A DNA stretch of 64,000 nucleotides, taken from Paenibacillus sp. FSL R5-0345. Lineage in GTDB: Bacteria > Bacillota > Bacilli > Paenibacillales > Paenibacillaceae. The stretch's first letter is position 1. Each line of letters begins with the position of its first letter. Both the position numbers and the translations under genes were made by a program. Shown one piece after another: positions 34,823 through 43,368 of the stretch. The DNA is taken from the NCBI RefSeq assembly GCF_000758585.1, contig NZ_CP009281.1, forward strand, positions 6,324,001 to 6,388,000, read 5' to 3'. The notes under the pieces are model-generated. The model searched no databases. It had not been told where the DNA came from and saw only the letters and a program-made list of their open reading frames with translations.

Positions 34823-35695
34823 TTAGTACACCGCCGTTCTGCCCTTGCCTCCCAAACTTGGGGCATAACGCATAGCGGTACGATGGAACATACGAAGCTT
34901 AGCCTCATCACTCACATAGGCACGCCTGCGAAATACATCGTAATTGCCTGCGGCTACATCATCGAGAATACCTGCATAAAAGGCGGCGGCCAATTCTACT
35001 GCCATCCCACTCTCTGGGGGATAAGTATCCACATTATTAAGCCCCTTCTCAAACCACAGCAGTGCCTCTCTTCTAAGATCCTGCAATACAGCTACAAAAC
35101 ACTCATTAACCACTCCGTCTTCCAGCTCTTGCTGGCTGTACCCGTTCTTTCTCATGATTTCCAAAGGTATATACCTTCTTCCACGCTCTAGATCTTCACC
35201 CACATCACGGATAATATTTACGATCTGCATACCAATACCAAGAGCGATCCCTGCTTCCTGCGCTTCATCGCCTCTGTCCTCTCTCAATACAGGGAGCAGC
35301 ATCTCTCCTACGGTACCTGCTACGAGATAACAATAAGATAGAAGCTCTTCCAGCGTCTCATAATGAGTGAAGGAAAGATCGCTTACCTGACCTTCCATTT
35401 GTAGCAGAAACGGCTGTTTATCCAAATGAGGAAAATGATGCAGCAACCAACGTAGTGCAGGCCAGATGAAATGCCCCTCTGCTTGCTCTAAGTTTCGGAA
35501 ATGATTTCGGAGCTCATGAATCGTATAAGGTGATTTCTCCGGCTCATCTACACTGTCGTCTATTAGGCGGCAAAAGGCATAGATTACATGCACCGCCTCT
35601 CGTCGCGGACTAGGCAAGCCATCAAATGCCCTGTAAAACGAAGAAGAACCCTTTCTGATCATTTCCTCACATTTCTGTAATACTTGTTCATTCAT
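34823..35695 (-). CDS. crtM: Dehydrosqualene (4,4'-diapophytoene) synthase CrtM
   Basis: A 290-residue squalene/phytoene synthase-family enzyme. Both Mg2+-diphosphate motifs are visible: D46-D-S-V-D50 and DVGEDLERGR with the following RYIPLEIM. It condenses two prenyl diphosphates head to head. Farnesyl diphosphate (C30 product) is assumed because the operon partners are CrtN/CrtP-type; geranylgeranyl (C40) cannot be excluded from sequence alone. It overlaps the upstream desaturase by 8 bases. Confidence 0.9.
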   Translation of the reverse strand: MNEQVLQKCEEMIRKGSSSFYRAFDGLPSPRREAVHVIYAFCRLIDDSVDEPEKSPYTIHELRNHFRNLEQAEGHFIWPALRWLLHHFPHLDKQPFLLQMEGQVSDLSFTHYETLEELLSYCYLVAGTVGEMLLPVLREDRGDEAQEAGIALGIGMQIVNIIRDVGEDLERGRRYIPLEIMRKNGYSQQELEDGVVNECFVAVLQDLRREALLWFEKGLNNVDTYPPESGMAVELAAAFYAGILDDVAAGNYDVFRRRAYVSDEAKLRMFHRTAMRYAPSLGGKGRTAVY

Positions 35696-37151
35696 GTATG
35701 TTCATCTCCTTCATCAGTTCATGAACTGCCAATTTAGCGCCCTGCATAACAATAGGAACGCCGCCGCCAGGATGCACAGATGCACCAGCAGCATATAAAC
35801 CTTCAATATTATAGGGCTTAGACTGAGGTCGAAACACACCGGATTGTGACAGCACGGGTGCGATCCCAAAGCTTCCACCGCCGAACAAACCTTCCTTGGC
35901 AGCATCAGCCGGTGTACGAATTTTTCGCCAGACAGTATGAGCAGCAAGCCCAGGAAAACCACGCTCTTCGGCGTCTGCCAGGACTTGTGAAGCCAAGGGC
36001 TCTGCAGCCGTATTCCAATCTATCTCTTCACCGGCAGGTACTGGGACGAGAAAATAAAGTACACTTTCTCCTTCAGGAGCCGCCGTATCATCGAGCATCA
36101 CTGGATTGAACACATAATAGGAAGGTTTATCAGGGATGCTCTTGCGATCAAATAAATCACGCAAGCTCTTATTCAAGGAATCAGGAAGAAAAAACTGGTG
36201 TGTCAGCGACTCCTCCCATTGCTTGGATACTCCTACATAGATGAGCAGACAACCTGATGAAGGCATGAAATCTTTACGGTACTCTCTCCCTTTAACTTCA
36301 GGTAAAAGATTGGACAAGTGTGGAAAATCACCGTTATAGAGCACAGCATCGTAAGCTATCTCTTGTCCACGAACAACAACTCCGTGGCATCTGCCACCAT
36401 CCACCAGCAGTGACTCTACTTCCGTACCTGTGTGCATGCACACTCCGCGTCTTTCTAGCTCTCGTGCAATGATTCGAGGCAGCTCCCCATATCCTCCCTT
36501 CAGCATCCAGACTCCAAAGGCATGCTCTGCATAAGGAAGCATTGTATAAAGACCCGGAGTGCGGAAAGGCGCTCCACCAATGTATAGACTCTGTAGTGAG
36601 AAGGCATCCTTCAACTCATCACTGCGAAAATACTGCCCAACTGCGGCCCTAAGATTCTTATAGGCGCGTAAACGAACCATTAGCCTCAAATTCTTTACGC
36701 TGAAGAAATCCCTGCGAGTCTTGAAGCCCCGTTCCAGAAAAGAAGCTTTCCCTAAGGGATACAGACCCGACATCTCTTTCATAAATCTAATGAATCCTTG
36801 CCCTTCACCGGGAAAACACCTCTCGATCTCAGCTGCCTGCGCCTCTATTCCATTCACTTTGGTCAAGGTACGTCCACTCTTAAAATGAACACGGTAGAGA
36901 GGATCGCACCGTAGCAACTCCAGACTCTCCGGTGGTAGGCCGCCCTCTTCCAGAATGCTCAGCAGCATCTCCGGTAGTAGTACAATTGTTGGTCCTTGAT
37001 CGATCCGGTAACGGCCATTCTCTTCAAAAGCCACACGTCCACCAACCCGAGGTGCACGTTCATACATCGTAACCTCCTGCCCACGCTTGCTTAGCAGAAG
37101 TGCTGCTGTAAGACCGCCTATGCCGCTGCCCACAATAGCAACCCGACTCAT
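35688..37151 (-). CDS. CrtN-type carotenoid desaturase/oxidase, second copy
   Basis: A 487-residue FAD amine-oxidoreductase-like protein: dinucleotide loop VAIVGSGIGGLTAALLLSKRG at the N-terminus, IDQGPTIVLLPE, and the C-terminal GLYAAGASVHPGGGVPIVMQGAKLAV typical of CrtI/CrtN enzymes. It may extend the conjugated system (diaponeurosporene to diapolycopene) or oxidise an end group; the three paralogues in this operon cannot be assigned to steps from sequence alone. ATGA overlap with the upstream gene. Confidence 0.85.
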   Translation of the reverse strand: MSRVAIVGSGIGGLTAALLLSKRGQEVTMYERAPRVGGRVAFEENGRYRIDQGPTIVLLPEMLLSILEEGGLPPESLELLRCDPLYRVHFKSGRTLTKVNGIEAQAAEIERCFPGEGQGFIRFMKEMSGLYPLGKASFLERGFKTRRDFFSVKNLRLMVRLRAYKNLRAAVGQYFRSDELKDAFSLQSLYIGGAPFRTPGLYTMLPYAEHAFGVWMLKGGYGELPRIIARELERRGVCMHTGTEVESLLVDGGRCHGVVVRGQEIAYDAVLYNGDFPHLSNLLPEVKGREYRKDFMPSSGCLLIYVGVSKQWEESLTHQFFLPDSLNKSLRDLFDRKSIPDKPSYYVFNPVMLDDTAAPEGESVLYFLVPVPAGEEIDWNTAAEPLASQVLADAEERGFPGLAAHTVWRKIRTPADAAKEGLFGGGSFGIAPVLSQSGVFRPQSKPYNIEGLYAAGASVHPGGGVPIVMQGAKLAVHELMKEMNIHE

Positions 37152-38692
37152 AATGAAGCTCCCGTTCCGGCGAATCCTGTGGATACGACCTTAGATCTAG
37201 CTGCACGGTCTTGCTCCTTCAGCAGAGCCACACTAATTTTCGCCGATTCAAATATCGTCGGAAGACCACTTCCGGGATGAGTTCCTCCGCCAACCAACCA
37301 AATTCCCTTCACCTCTTCAAAGGTGTTATGAGGCCGCATATACATCATCTGCCCGAGATTATGAGCCAAATTAAACGTTGCACCGTTATATACATCCAGC
37401 TTGTTCCGCCAATCCAGTGGCGAGAAGAACAAACTCTCCTCTATTCTCTGAGGCAAATTCTCTAGACCTGGAATACGCTGCAGACGCTCCATCATATCTT
37501 GCTTGACCAGTTCACCCTCCTGCTCCCAATTAATATCAGCCGTCAGGTTGGGCACTGGCATCAGCACGTAAAGAGAAGATTTGCCTGCTGGGGCCAACGT
37601 GGGATCTAGCACCGAGGGATTATGAACGTATATCGATGCGTCCGCGGAAAGCTTGCCAAGCCGTGTGAGCTCATCTACATTGAGCCGATAATCGTCAGCG
37701 AAATGAACGGAGTGATGAGCCAATTCAACAGCTCCGTCTACTCCCAAATAGAGCATGGCTGTAGAACAGGAGTACCGCTTACGCGATATTTTATCTGGTG
37801 AATAACGCTTTAGAATACCAGGCTCGAATAACTGTGTCATAGCTGAACCAAAATCAGCTCCCAGCACCACATAATCGGCCTCTACTTTCTCTCCATTCTC
37901 CAGCAATAAACCACACGCCTGCCCGTTCTGTACCAAGACTCGCTTTACTCCGCAAGAAGTATGTACAATTCCACTGTACTCCGAAATAATCTTTGCCATT
38001 GCCGTTAGCACACGGTTAATTCCACCAATGGGATGATACAGTCCATATCGGTGCTCCATAAAAGAAAGAATCGTAAAGGTACCCGGACATTCCCACGGCG
38101 ACATCCCCAAATATTTAGCCTGAAATGCAAAAGCAAACCTCAGACGTTCATCATCAAAATATTTGGAAAGTCTGTTATATACAGTGTCGGTTGCATGCAG
38201 TTTGGGCAGTGCATGTAGGACATCCTTTTTGACATAGTCCCCTACAGATTGAAAAGGCCGTTGCAGCAGCGGAATTACCCGTTCCAGCTTATCTTGTTCC
38301 TCAGCCATGAATCGTTTATATCCACTACCGTTTCCGGGGAACAACTTCTCTATCTCTTCGGCGGTCCACTCTTGATCCGTAGAAGGGGTAAATACGGTCT
38401 CTCCAAAATGAAGCGAATAAAGCGGGTCAAGCTCTTTCAAATTCACATAATCTTTCAGGGATCGTCCCGCGGTAGCAAATAACTCTTCGAGCAAATGCGG
38501 CATCATTAAAAATGTAGCTCCACGATCAAATCGGTAATCACCTAGACGAAGTTCACCTGAACGACCTCCAACAACCTCCTGCTTCTCATAAACTGCGACA
38601 TCATAGCCGTCAGCAGCTAGGAGCATAGCAGCAGCAAGCCCTCCCGGACCTCCTCCAACCACCGCAACCCTAGCTGTGTTTCTTCTGCTCAT
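37148..38692 (-). CDS. crtN: CrtN-type dehydrosqualene desaturase, first gene of the operon
   Basis: A 514-residue FAD-dependent desaturase: VAVVGGGPGGLAAAMLLAADG, FDRGATFLMMPHLLEELF, YSCSTAMLYLGVDG, SADASIYVHNPSVLDPTLAPAGKSSLYVLMPVPN and the C-terminal VGGGTHPGSGLPTIFESAKI. The middle motifs resemble Staphylococcus CrtN as I recall it, which converts dehydrosqualene to diaponeurosporene. The ATG has GAAGGAGGG upstream. Promoter and direct repeats precede it, so it is the regulated entry gene of a unit running to 28948. Confidence 0.88.
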   Translation of the reverse strand: MSRRNTARVAVVGGGPGGLAAAMLLAADGYDVAVYEKQEVVGGRSGELRLGDYRFDRGATFLMMPHLLEELFATAGRSLKDYVNLKELDPLYSLHFGETVFTPSTDQEWTAEEIEKLFPGNGSGYKRFMAEEQDKLERVIPLLQRPFQSVGDYVKKDVLHALPKLHATDTVYNRLSKYFDDERLRFAFAFQAKYLGMSPWECPGTFTILSFMEHRYGLYHPIGGINRVLTAMAKIISEYSGIVHTSCGVKRVLVQNGQACGLLLENGEKVEADYVVLGADFGSAMTQLFEPGILKRYSPDKISRKRYSCSTAMLYLGVDGAVELAHHSVHFADDYRLNVDELTRLGKLSADASIYVHNPSVLDPTLAPAGKSSLYVLMPVPNLTADINWEQEGELVKQDMMERLQRIPGLENLPQRIEESLFFSPLDWRNKLDVYNGATFNLAHNLGQMMYMRPHNTFEEVKGIWLVGGGTHPGSGLPTIFESAKISVALLKEQDRAARSKVVSTGFAGTGASL

Positions 38693-38711
38693 ACGTTCCC
38701 TCCTTCACAGC

Positions 38712-38717
38712 ATTATA
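38712..38717 (-). promoter_or_regulatory. Candidate -10 element of the crt operon promoter
   Basis: Minus strand TATAAT 19 bases upstream of the crtN start, with a TTTTGT/TTGTAT -35-like element 15-17 bases further upstream that coincides with the first ATACA repeat. A repressor bound to the repeats would cover the -35. Confidence 0.5.
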
Positions 38718-38729
38718 TGTTAATTAAAC

Positions 38730-38784
38730 ATTATACAAAAATCATACAAACACTATACAAATATCATACAGTGTTTATACAGCT
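38730..38784. promoter_or_regulatory. Five tandem 11-bp direct repeats, probable CarH operator of the crt operon
   Basis: Five consecutive 11-mers in register: ATTATACAAAA, ATCATACAAAC, ACTATACAAAT, ATCATACAGTG, TTTATACAGCT. All share nnnATACAnnn. CarH-type regulators bind tandem 11-bp direct repeats with a TACA core, and the carH-like gene is next door, so an operator is the natural reading. The array overlaps the -35 region of crtN. Confidence 0.82.
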
Positions 38785-38820
38785 ATGTAAATAACTCTGT
38801 AGGATCCCTCCTTTTTCAAT

Positions 38821-38868
38821 AAAAAAAGAGCCTGCCATATCACCCGAAAGTGATAGTACAGACTCCTA
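38821..38868 (-). terminator. Intrinsic terminator of the carH-like gene
   Basis: Minus strand GAGTCTG...CTATCAC-TTTC-GGGTGATA...GGCAGGCTC followed by TTTTTTT, separating the regulator from the crt promoter. Confidence 0.92.
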
Positions 38869-38889
38869 TTTATATATCTGTTTTCTTGA

Positions 38890-39822
38890 TCAGAGGGATT
38901 TCTTGATCTTCATACTTGTAAACACATGATCAAACCACGCTTGCCAGTGTTCCGCAGGTTCTGTCATCACATAATCCGCTTTAGATAAAGAAGGGTCTCT
39001 TTCATAGCCCTTGCCACCCACGAGGAATTTAGCCCCTGGACATACCTTTCTTAGCCGCTCTATAAGTTCCTCACTAAAGGGTATCAAATCTTTATCCGTA
39101 ATCGACAGACAAATCAAGCCTACCCGACTTTGTTGTTCCAGCATCGAGATGATCCCTTCCTCAGGCGTGTTTGCTCCTAAGTAGATAACCTCCATTCCGT
39201 TTTTGCGCAAAAACAAGGCGAATAACAACAGCCCGACTTGATGATGCTCTCCTGCAGGGCAGAAAGCCAGCACTTTCGGCAAATGGGAGTAAACGGGGAA
39301 TACGTGGAATATTTGATAGAACCGGTTGGAGATCATATGCGTGGTGTAATGTTCTTGCGCTACCGTTGCTATGCCAGCTTCCCAGGCATCGCCTACTTGT
39401 ATCAAGATTGGCACAAGTACCTGATGGAACATTGCTTCATAACCATAAAGAGATAAACCAAAATCAATTAAGGCATTAGCTCGCTCTCCCTGAAAGTCAT
39501 GTAGTGCATTGTATATTTGTTCTTTCATTTTCTCAAAAGCATCCTGAGTATTTCCGCTTGCGACTGAAAGTCTATCATCCAGTTGTTTTTCTTTACGAGC
39601 CTTCAGCATTCGAACAGCATGCGATATGCTTACCCCTTGTTGCTCGGTCTGTTCCTTCAGCCAGCGCAGATCCTCGACATTCTCATGGCTATACAGTCTG
39701 TACCCGGATTCGGTACGTTCAGGTGTAACCGCCTGGTACCGATTCTCCCAAGCTCTGAGCGTCACGGAAGGAATATCCAGCATTTCAACAACCTGTTTGA
39801 TGGAATACATGATAGAACTCAC
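38890..39822 (-). CDS. carH: CarH/LitR-type light-responsive MerR regulator with cobalamin-binding domain
   Basis: A 310-residue protein: MerR winged helix (5-75, YSIKQVVEMLDIPSVTLRAWENRYQ), a helical cap domain (~95-180), and a B12-binding Rossmann domain (~184-300). Two diagnostic motifs are intact: W147-X9-E157-H158, which caps the adenosyl group in CarH, and E192-x-H194-x-x-G197, where H194 would be the lower axial cobalt ligand. In known CarH/LitR proteins the AdoCbl tetramer represses carotenoid genes in the dark and falls apart on illumination. GTG at 39822 or ATG at 39810 may be the start. It is transcribed toward the crt operon but separated by a terminator. Confidence 0.9.
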   Translation of the reverse strand: MSSIMYSIKQVVEMLDIPSVTLRAWENRYQAVTPERTESGYRLYSHENVEDLRWLKEQTEQQGVSISHAVRMLKARKEKQLDDRLSVASGNTQDAFEKMKEQIYNALHDFQGERANALIDFGLSLYGYEAMFHQVLVPILIQVGDAWEAGIATVAQEHYTTHMISNRFYQIFHVFPVYSHLPKVLAFCPAGEHHQVGLLLFALFLRKNGMEVIYLGANTPEEGIISMLEQQSRVGLICLSITDKDLIPFSEELIERLRKVCPGAKFLVGGKGYERDPSLSKADYVMTEPAEHWQAWFDHVFTSMKIKKSL

Positions 39823-39864
39823 TCACTTTCCCTAATGCAACTGCCCAAATTCGCAATCATAAAC

Positions 39865-39897
39865 ATTATACAAATCTTTCACACTCATTATACATAA
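39865..39897. promoter_or_regulatory. Second set of CarH-type 11-bp repeats upstream of carH
   Basis: ATTATACAAAT (39865-39875) and ATTATACATAA (39887-39897) are exactly 22 bp apart, with a degenerate 11-mer (CTTTCACACTC) between them in register. This matches the crt array and suggests autoregulation, possibly also of the divergent gene at 40036. Confidence 0.65.
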
Positions 39898-40035
39898 GCC
39901 AATGTGTTATGTCATTAGACGTTATGATACGGAAACTGCTTCATTTCTCTCCACTAGGTGTTAATAGGTTGGTAACACACCGGAGCATAGCAACCCTAAG
40001 GAAGTGCTCTGCAATAATTTCAGGAGGAACTTCCG

Positions 40036-41565
40036 ATGACATCAGATCGTGAACAACCCGTTCAGCCGCAAACGATTCAAAATATAACCCATGCTTTAGA
40101 TCAAAAAAAACGCACCTCTTCACGACGCCGCAAACGAGTGATATGGACTTGCGTCATTCTAATTCTCTGGTTAATCGGCGTAATGATATATCAGACACAT
40201 AAACCTCTTCCCGCAGGGATTTCCTATGAAAGTCCCATATACAAAGTGAATAATGTATCCTTCTGGCATGATCTAACTTATCCAGACGGGACGGACACAG
40301 GTAAGCAGGAGAGTGAAATTCTTCCGAGAATTCTACAGATCGTCGAGGAGTCAAGGGAGTTCTTAGTCATTGACCTGTTTCTGTTCAATGATTATACCCA
40401 TAAGGATCAGTCATTTCCTCCAGTCAGTCGAATGCTGACTGATAAGTTAATCTCACAAAAGCAAACCTATCCAGAAATGGAGATTGTCTTCATCACCGAT
40501 GAGGTCAATACTAACTACAACTCAGCGCCCAATCATCTTCTAGAAGAAATGAAGGCCGTAGGGATTCGAGTCATCATGACCGATGTTAATGCGCTGCGAG
40601 ATTCTACACCTGCATATTCAGCCTTCTGGCGCACCTTCATCCAATGGTTCGGACAATCCGGTAAAGGCTTTATCCCTAATCTTATGGCCAGTGGTGGACC
40701 GGATATTACCGCTCGATCTTATCTGAAGCTGCTCAATGTAAAGGCGAACCATCGTAAAGTGATTGTTAGTGAGAACACCGCACTAATTTCCTCTGGAAAT
40801 GTTCACGATGCCAGCGCCTACCACTCCAATTTTGCTCTGGAGGTACAGGGTCCAATTATTGCTGATATTCTCCAGACCGAGCAGGCAGCAGCCAATCTTT
40901 CAGATGCAGGGCCATTGCTACTTCATAAGCCCAATTTCACCCAAGAAAAAAACCTACCCTCAGCGGAAGCTCTAGAAGTTCGCTATTTAACTGAAGGAAA
41001 GGTATACAAATATGCGCTGCAAGGCATTAGGTCCGCCCGGAAGGGGGATACCGTATGGATGGGGATGTTCTATCTTGCTGACGATGCCATTCTGGATGCG
41101 TTGGTAGAGGCTACATCACGCGGGGCTAAGGTAAACCTAATCCTGGATCCAAATCAGAACGCCTTCGGGCGTGATAAAATCGGGATCCCCAACCGTCCGG
41201 TTGCCATGGATCTGAACAAACGCACGAACGGTGAAATTTCTATTCGTTGGTACAATACAACCAAAGAGCAATATCATCCGAAGCTGCTCTTTATTGCCAA
41301 ACAAACCGAGAGCTCCATCGTTCTTGGCGGTTCTACCAATTTCACCACACGCAATCTAGATGACTACAATCTGGAGAATGATCTGTGGATTTCTATGAAG
41401 CGGGATCAGCCGCTGTTCACAGAAATGGAAGCCTACTTCAATCGATTGTGGAATAACGAGGGGCATGCATTCACTTTGCCTTTTGAAGCCTATCAGAGCG
41501 ATGTGACCTGGTTCAAGTACATCCTGTTCCGGCTGCAGACTAACCTGGGCTTTACTACCTTTTAA
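40036..41565 (+). CDS. Membrane-anchored phospholipase D-like protein with degenerate HKD motifs
   Basis: A 509-residue protein: basic N-terminus, one membrane segment (~35-52), then two PLD-like halves. The first active-site motif reads H239-R-K241 with Glu rather than Asp five residues after the Lys, and the second H414-P-K416 with Ala there; each is followed by the usual GN / GSTN segment. The HxK pairs needed for a phospho-enzyme are kept, but the motif Asp is lost, so activity is uncertain. AGGAGG precedes the ATG. It is divergent from carH and convergent with a true cardiolipin synthase. Substrate unknown. Confidence 0.82.
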   Translation: MTSDREQPVQPQTIQNITHALDQKKRTSSRRRKRVIWTCVILILWLIGVMIYQTHKPLPAGISYESPIYKVNNVSFWHDLTYPDGTDTGKQESEILPRILQIVEESREFLVIDLFLFNDYTHKDQSFPPVSRMLTDKLISQKQTYPEMEIVFITDEVNTNYNSAPNHLLEEMKAVGIRVIMTDVNALRDSTPAYSAFWRTFIQWFGQSGKGFIPNLMASGGPDITARSYLKLLNVKANHRKVIVSENTALISSGNVHDASAYHSNFALEVQGPIIADILQTEQAAANLSDAGPLLLHKPNFTQEKNLPSAEALEVRYLTEGKVYKYALQGIRSARKGDTVWMGMFYLADDAILDALVEATSRGAKVNLILDPNQNAFGRDKIGIPNRPVAMDLNKRTNGEISIRWYNTTKEQYHPKLLFIAKQTESSIVLGGSTNFTTRNLDDYNLENDLWISMKRDQPLFTEMEAYFNRLWNNEGHAFTLPFEAYQSDVTWFKYILFRLQTNLGFTTF

Positions 41566-41576
41566 GCGAAAAAAAT

Positions 41577-41619
41577 AAAAAAACCACCGTTGAGAAGGCA
41601 ACACTCTCTGCGGTGGTTT
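41577..41619 (-). terminator. Intrinsic terminator of cls, between convergent genes
   Basis: Minus strand CCACCGCAGAGAGTG...TTCTCAACGGTGG followed by TTTTTTT. On the plus strand only TTT follows, so it serves the PLD-like gene weakly at best. Confidence 0.9.
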
Positions 41620-41633
41620 AGCTTGTAATGAAG

Positions 41634-43142
41634 TTATAGCAGGGGGGACATTAATCTGGCGGCAGATTCCAGTATACGTACCACCATGCGTTTATTCATA
41701 AAGGTCTCATGCACAATCTGAGTGGTAGACAGTAAATCCCGTTCAAAATCAGCAACGATTCGTGTAACACTCTCTGCCTGAAGCAGTAATGCGTTAACCT
41801 CAAAGTTAAGATGGAAGCTCCGCATGTCCATATTTGCCGTACCAATAGTCGCTATTTCACCATCCACGATTAAAAGCTTAGAGTGTATAAAGCCCTTTTC
41901 GTATTCATAAATCTTCACTCCAGCCTCCAGCAATGCCGGGAAATAGGAGTGCGAAGCCAGAAACGGAATCCATTTATCCGGCTTAGCAGGGAATAACAAG
42001 CGAACATCTAGACCGGATATGGCTGCTACACGGATCGCAGTTAGGATATCCTCGTCCGGAATGAAATAAGGGCTGGCAATCCATACTGATTTCTCAGCAG
42101 AAGTGATCATGGAGAAGAATATATTTTTGAGTGCACGGCGCTCATTGTCCGGTCCACTCGCAATAATCTGTACTGCTCCGTCCCCTGTCATGAAGTGTAG
42201 CTGTGGCGTGAGATAATCCTGCTCCAGTATTTTTTCACCCGTAGTATGCATCCAATCTTGCAAGAAAATGATTTGCATCGTCCGTACCGCTTCGCCTCTA
42301 ATCAACATATGGGTGTCGCGCCAGAATCCATAAGTTTTGCTGCGGCTTAAGTATTCATCCCCCACATTGAGTCCACCCATGAACCCGACATCGCCATCGA
42401 TGACGACAATTTTTCGGTGATTCCGGTAATTCACCCGGCTAGAGAAAAAGGAGGTGGAATTACCATATGAAGCCACCTGTACCCCAGCATCAACCATCTC
42501 TTTCAAAAAGGCTCTGGAAAGCTGAAAGCTACCTACTGCATCATACATGAATCGAACTGACACACCCGCGCGTGCCTTCGCGATCAAAATCTGTTGAATA
42601 CGCGTTCCAATATGATCCGCACGGAAGATGTAATACTCCATATGTATATGGTGTTTAGCTTGTCGCAACTCTAACAGTAATGTCCCAAACGTCTCTTCAC
42701 CATTGGTGAGTATACGCGTCTCTGAAGCAAAGGAAATCGGAGTGCGCGCTAAGGTCTTGGATAATAGCAGTAGTTTTTGGCGCGAGGGATCAAAGACCGA
42801 CCAATCTTGATGCGTGCGTAAGGCGTCATTCTCAATCCGCTCATAGGCCATAAGATCTCGTTGTGCTTTTTTATCATATTTACGGCGTTTAAACACGTTC
42901 TGTCCGAATAAAAAATAGAAGACTAGACCTAGCACCGGTATCAACGCAAGCAAAAGAATCCAAGACATTGTGGTAGAAGGATTACGGTTCTCCATAAAAA
43001 TAGCCAAACTAATCGAAATGACGGTCAGTGTGGAGAAAATACTAATAATCGTTCCAGCAGTACTCCCAAAAATACCAAAACCAAAATAATAAAATGCTAT
43101 GAAAGCCCCAATAATAATTATAGATTGAAGTCCTCTTCTCAT
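41634..43142 (-). CDS. cls: Cardiolipin synthase
   Basis: A 502-residue PLD-superfamily enzyme joining two phosphatidylglycerols. Two N-terminal membrane segments (about 7-27 and 37-75 region) precede two complete HKD motifs: NHRKIVVIDGDVGFMGG and HSKLLIVDGEIATIGTAN. MEYYIFRADHIGTRIQQIL and IASPYFIPDEDILTA are further family landmarks. GAAGGTAGG precedes the ATG. Length and domain order are standard. Confidence 0.95.
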   Translation of the reverse strand: MRRGLQSIIIIGAFIAFYYFGFGIFGSTAGTIISIFSTLTVISISLAIFMENRNPSTTMSWILLLALIPVLGLVFYFLFGQNVFKRRKYDKKAQRDLMAYERIENDALRTHQDWSVFDPSRQKLLLLSKTLARTPISFASETRILTNGEETFGTLLLELRQAKHHIHMEYYIFRADHIGTRIQQILIAKARAGVSVRFMYDAVGSFQLSRAFLKEMVDAGVQVASYGNSTSFFSSRVNYRNHRKIVVIDGDVGFMGGLNVGDEYLSRSKTYGFWRDTHMLIRGEAVRTMQIIFLQDWMHTTGEKILEQDYLTPQLHFMTGDGAVQIIASGPDNERRALKNIFFSMITSAEKSVWIASPYFIPDEDILTAIRVAAISGLDVRLLFPAKPDKWIPFLASHSYFPALLEAGVKIYEYEKGFIHSKLLIVDGEIATIGTANMDMRSFHLNFEVNALLLQAESVTRIVADFERDLLSTTQIVHETFMNKRMVVRILESAARLMSPLL

Positions 43143-43280
43143 ATTGTACCTACCTTCTTATTCATACAAGCAACACCAAAATGACACATTTATATATTAC
43201 ATGAAGAACCTATATCTTCCTAGACAATTACTGTGTAAAAATCTATTTACAACAAAACTGTAACCCTTCTGATCTGAAAT

Positions 43281-43329
43281 TTGTAATGACAGGATGGATC
43301 GAATATAATTATTTTGACCAATTAGTCAA
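43281..43329 (+). promoter_or_regulatory. Promoter and operator-like palindrome of the tetR-RND operon
   Basis: TTGTAA (43281-43286), a 17-base spacer and TATAAT (43304-43309) make a good vegetative promoter. The palindrome TTGACCAATTAGTCAA (43314-43329) begins at the expected transcription start and has the size and place of a TetR-family operator. Confidence 0.7.
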
Positions 43330-43368
43330 TTATAGAACTGGGTAGTCAGAAAGGAGGTTATCCCCCCA

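Noticed and set aside
38730..38784. Short CRISPR-like array
   Set aside because: The repeat unit is 11 bp with no spacers and no cas genes; the position at a promoter fits an operator.
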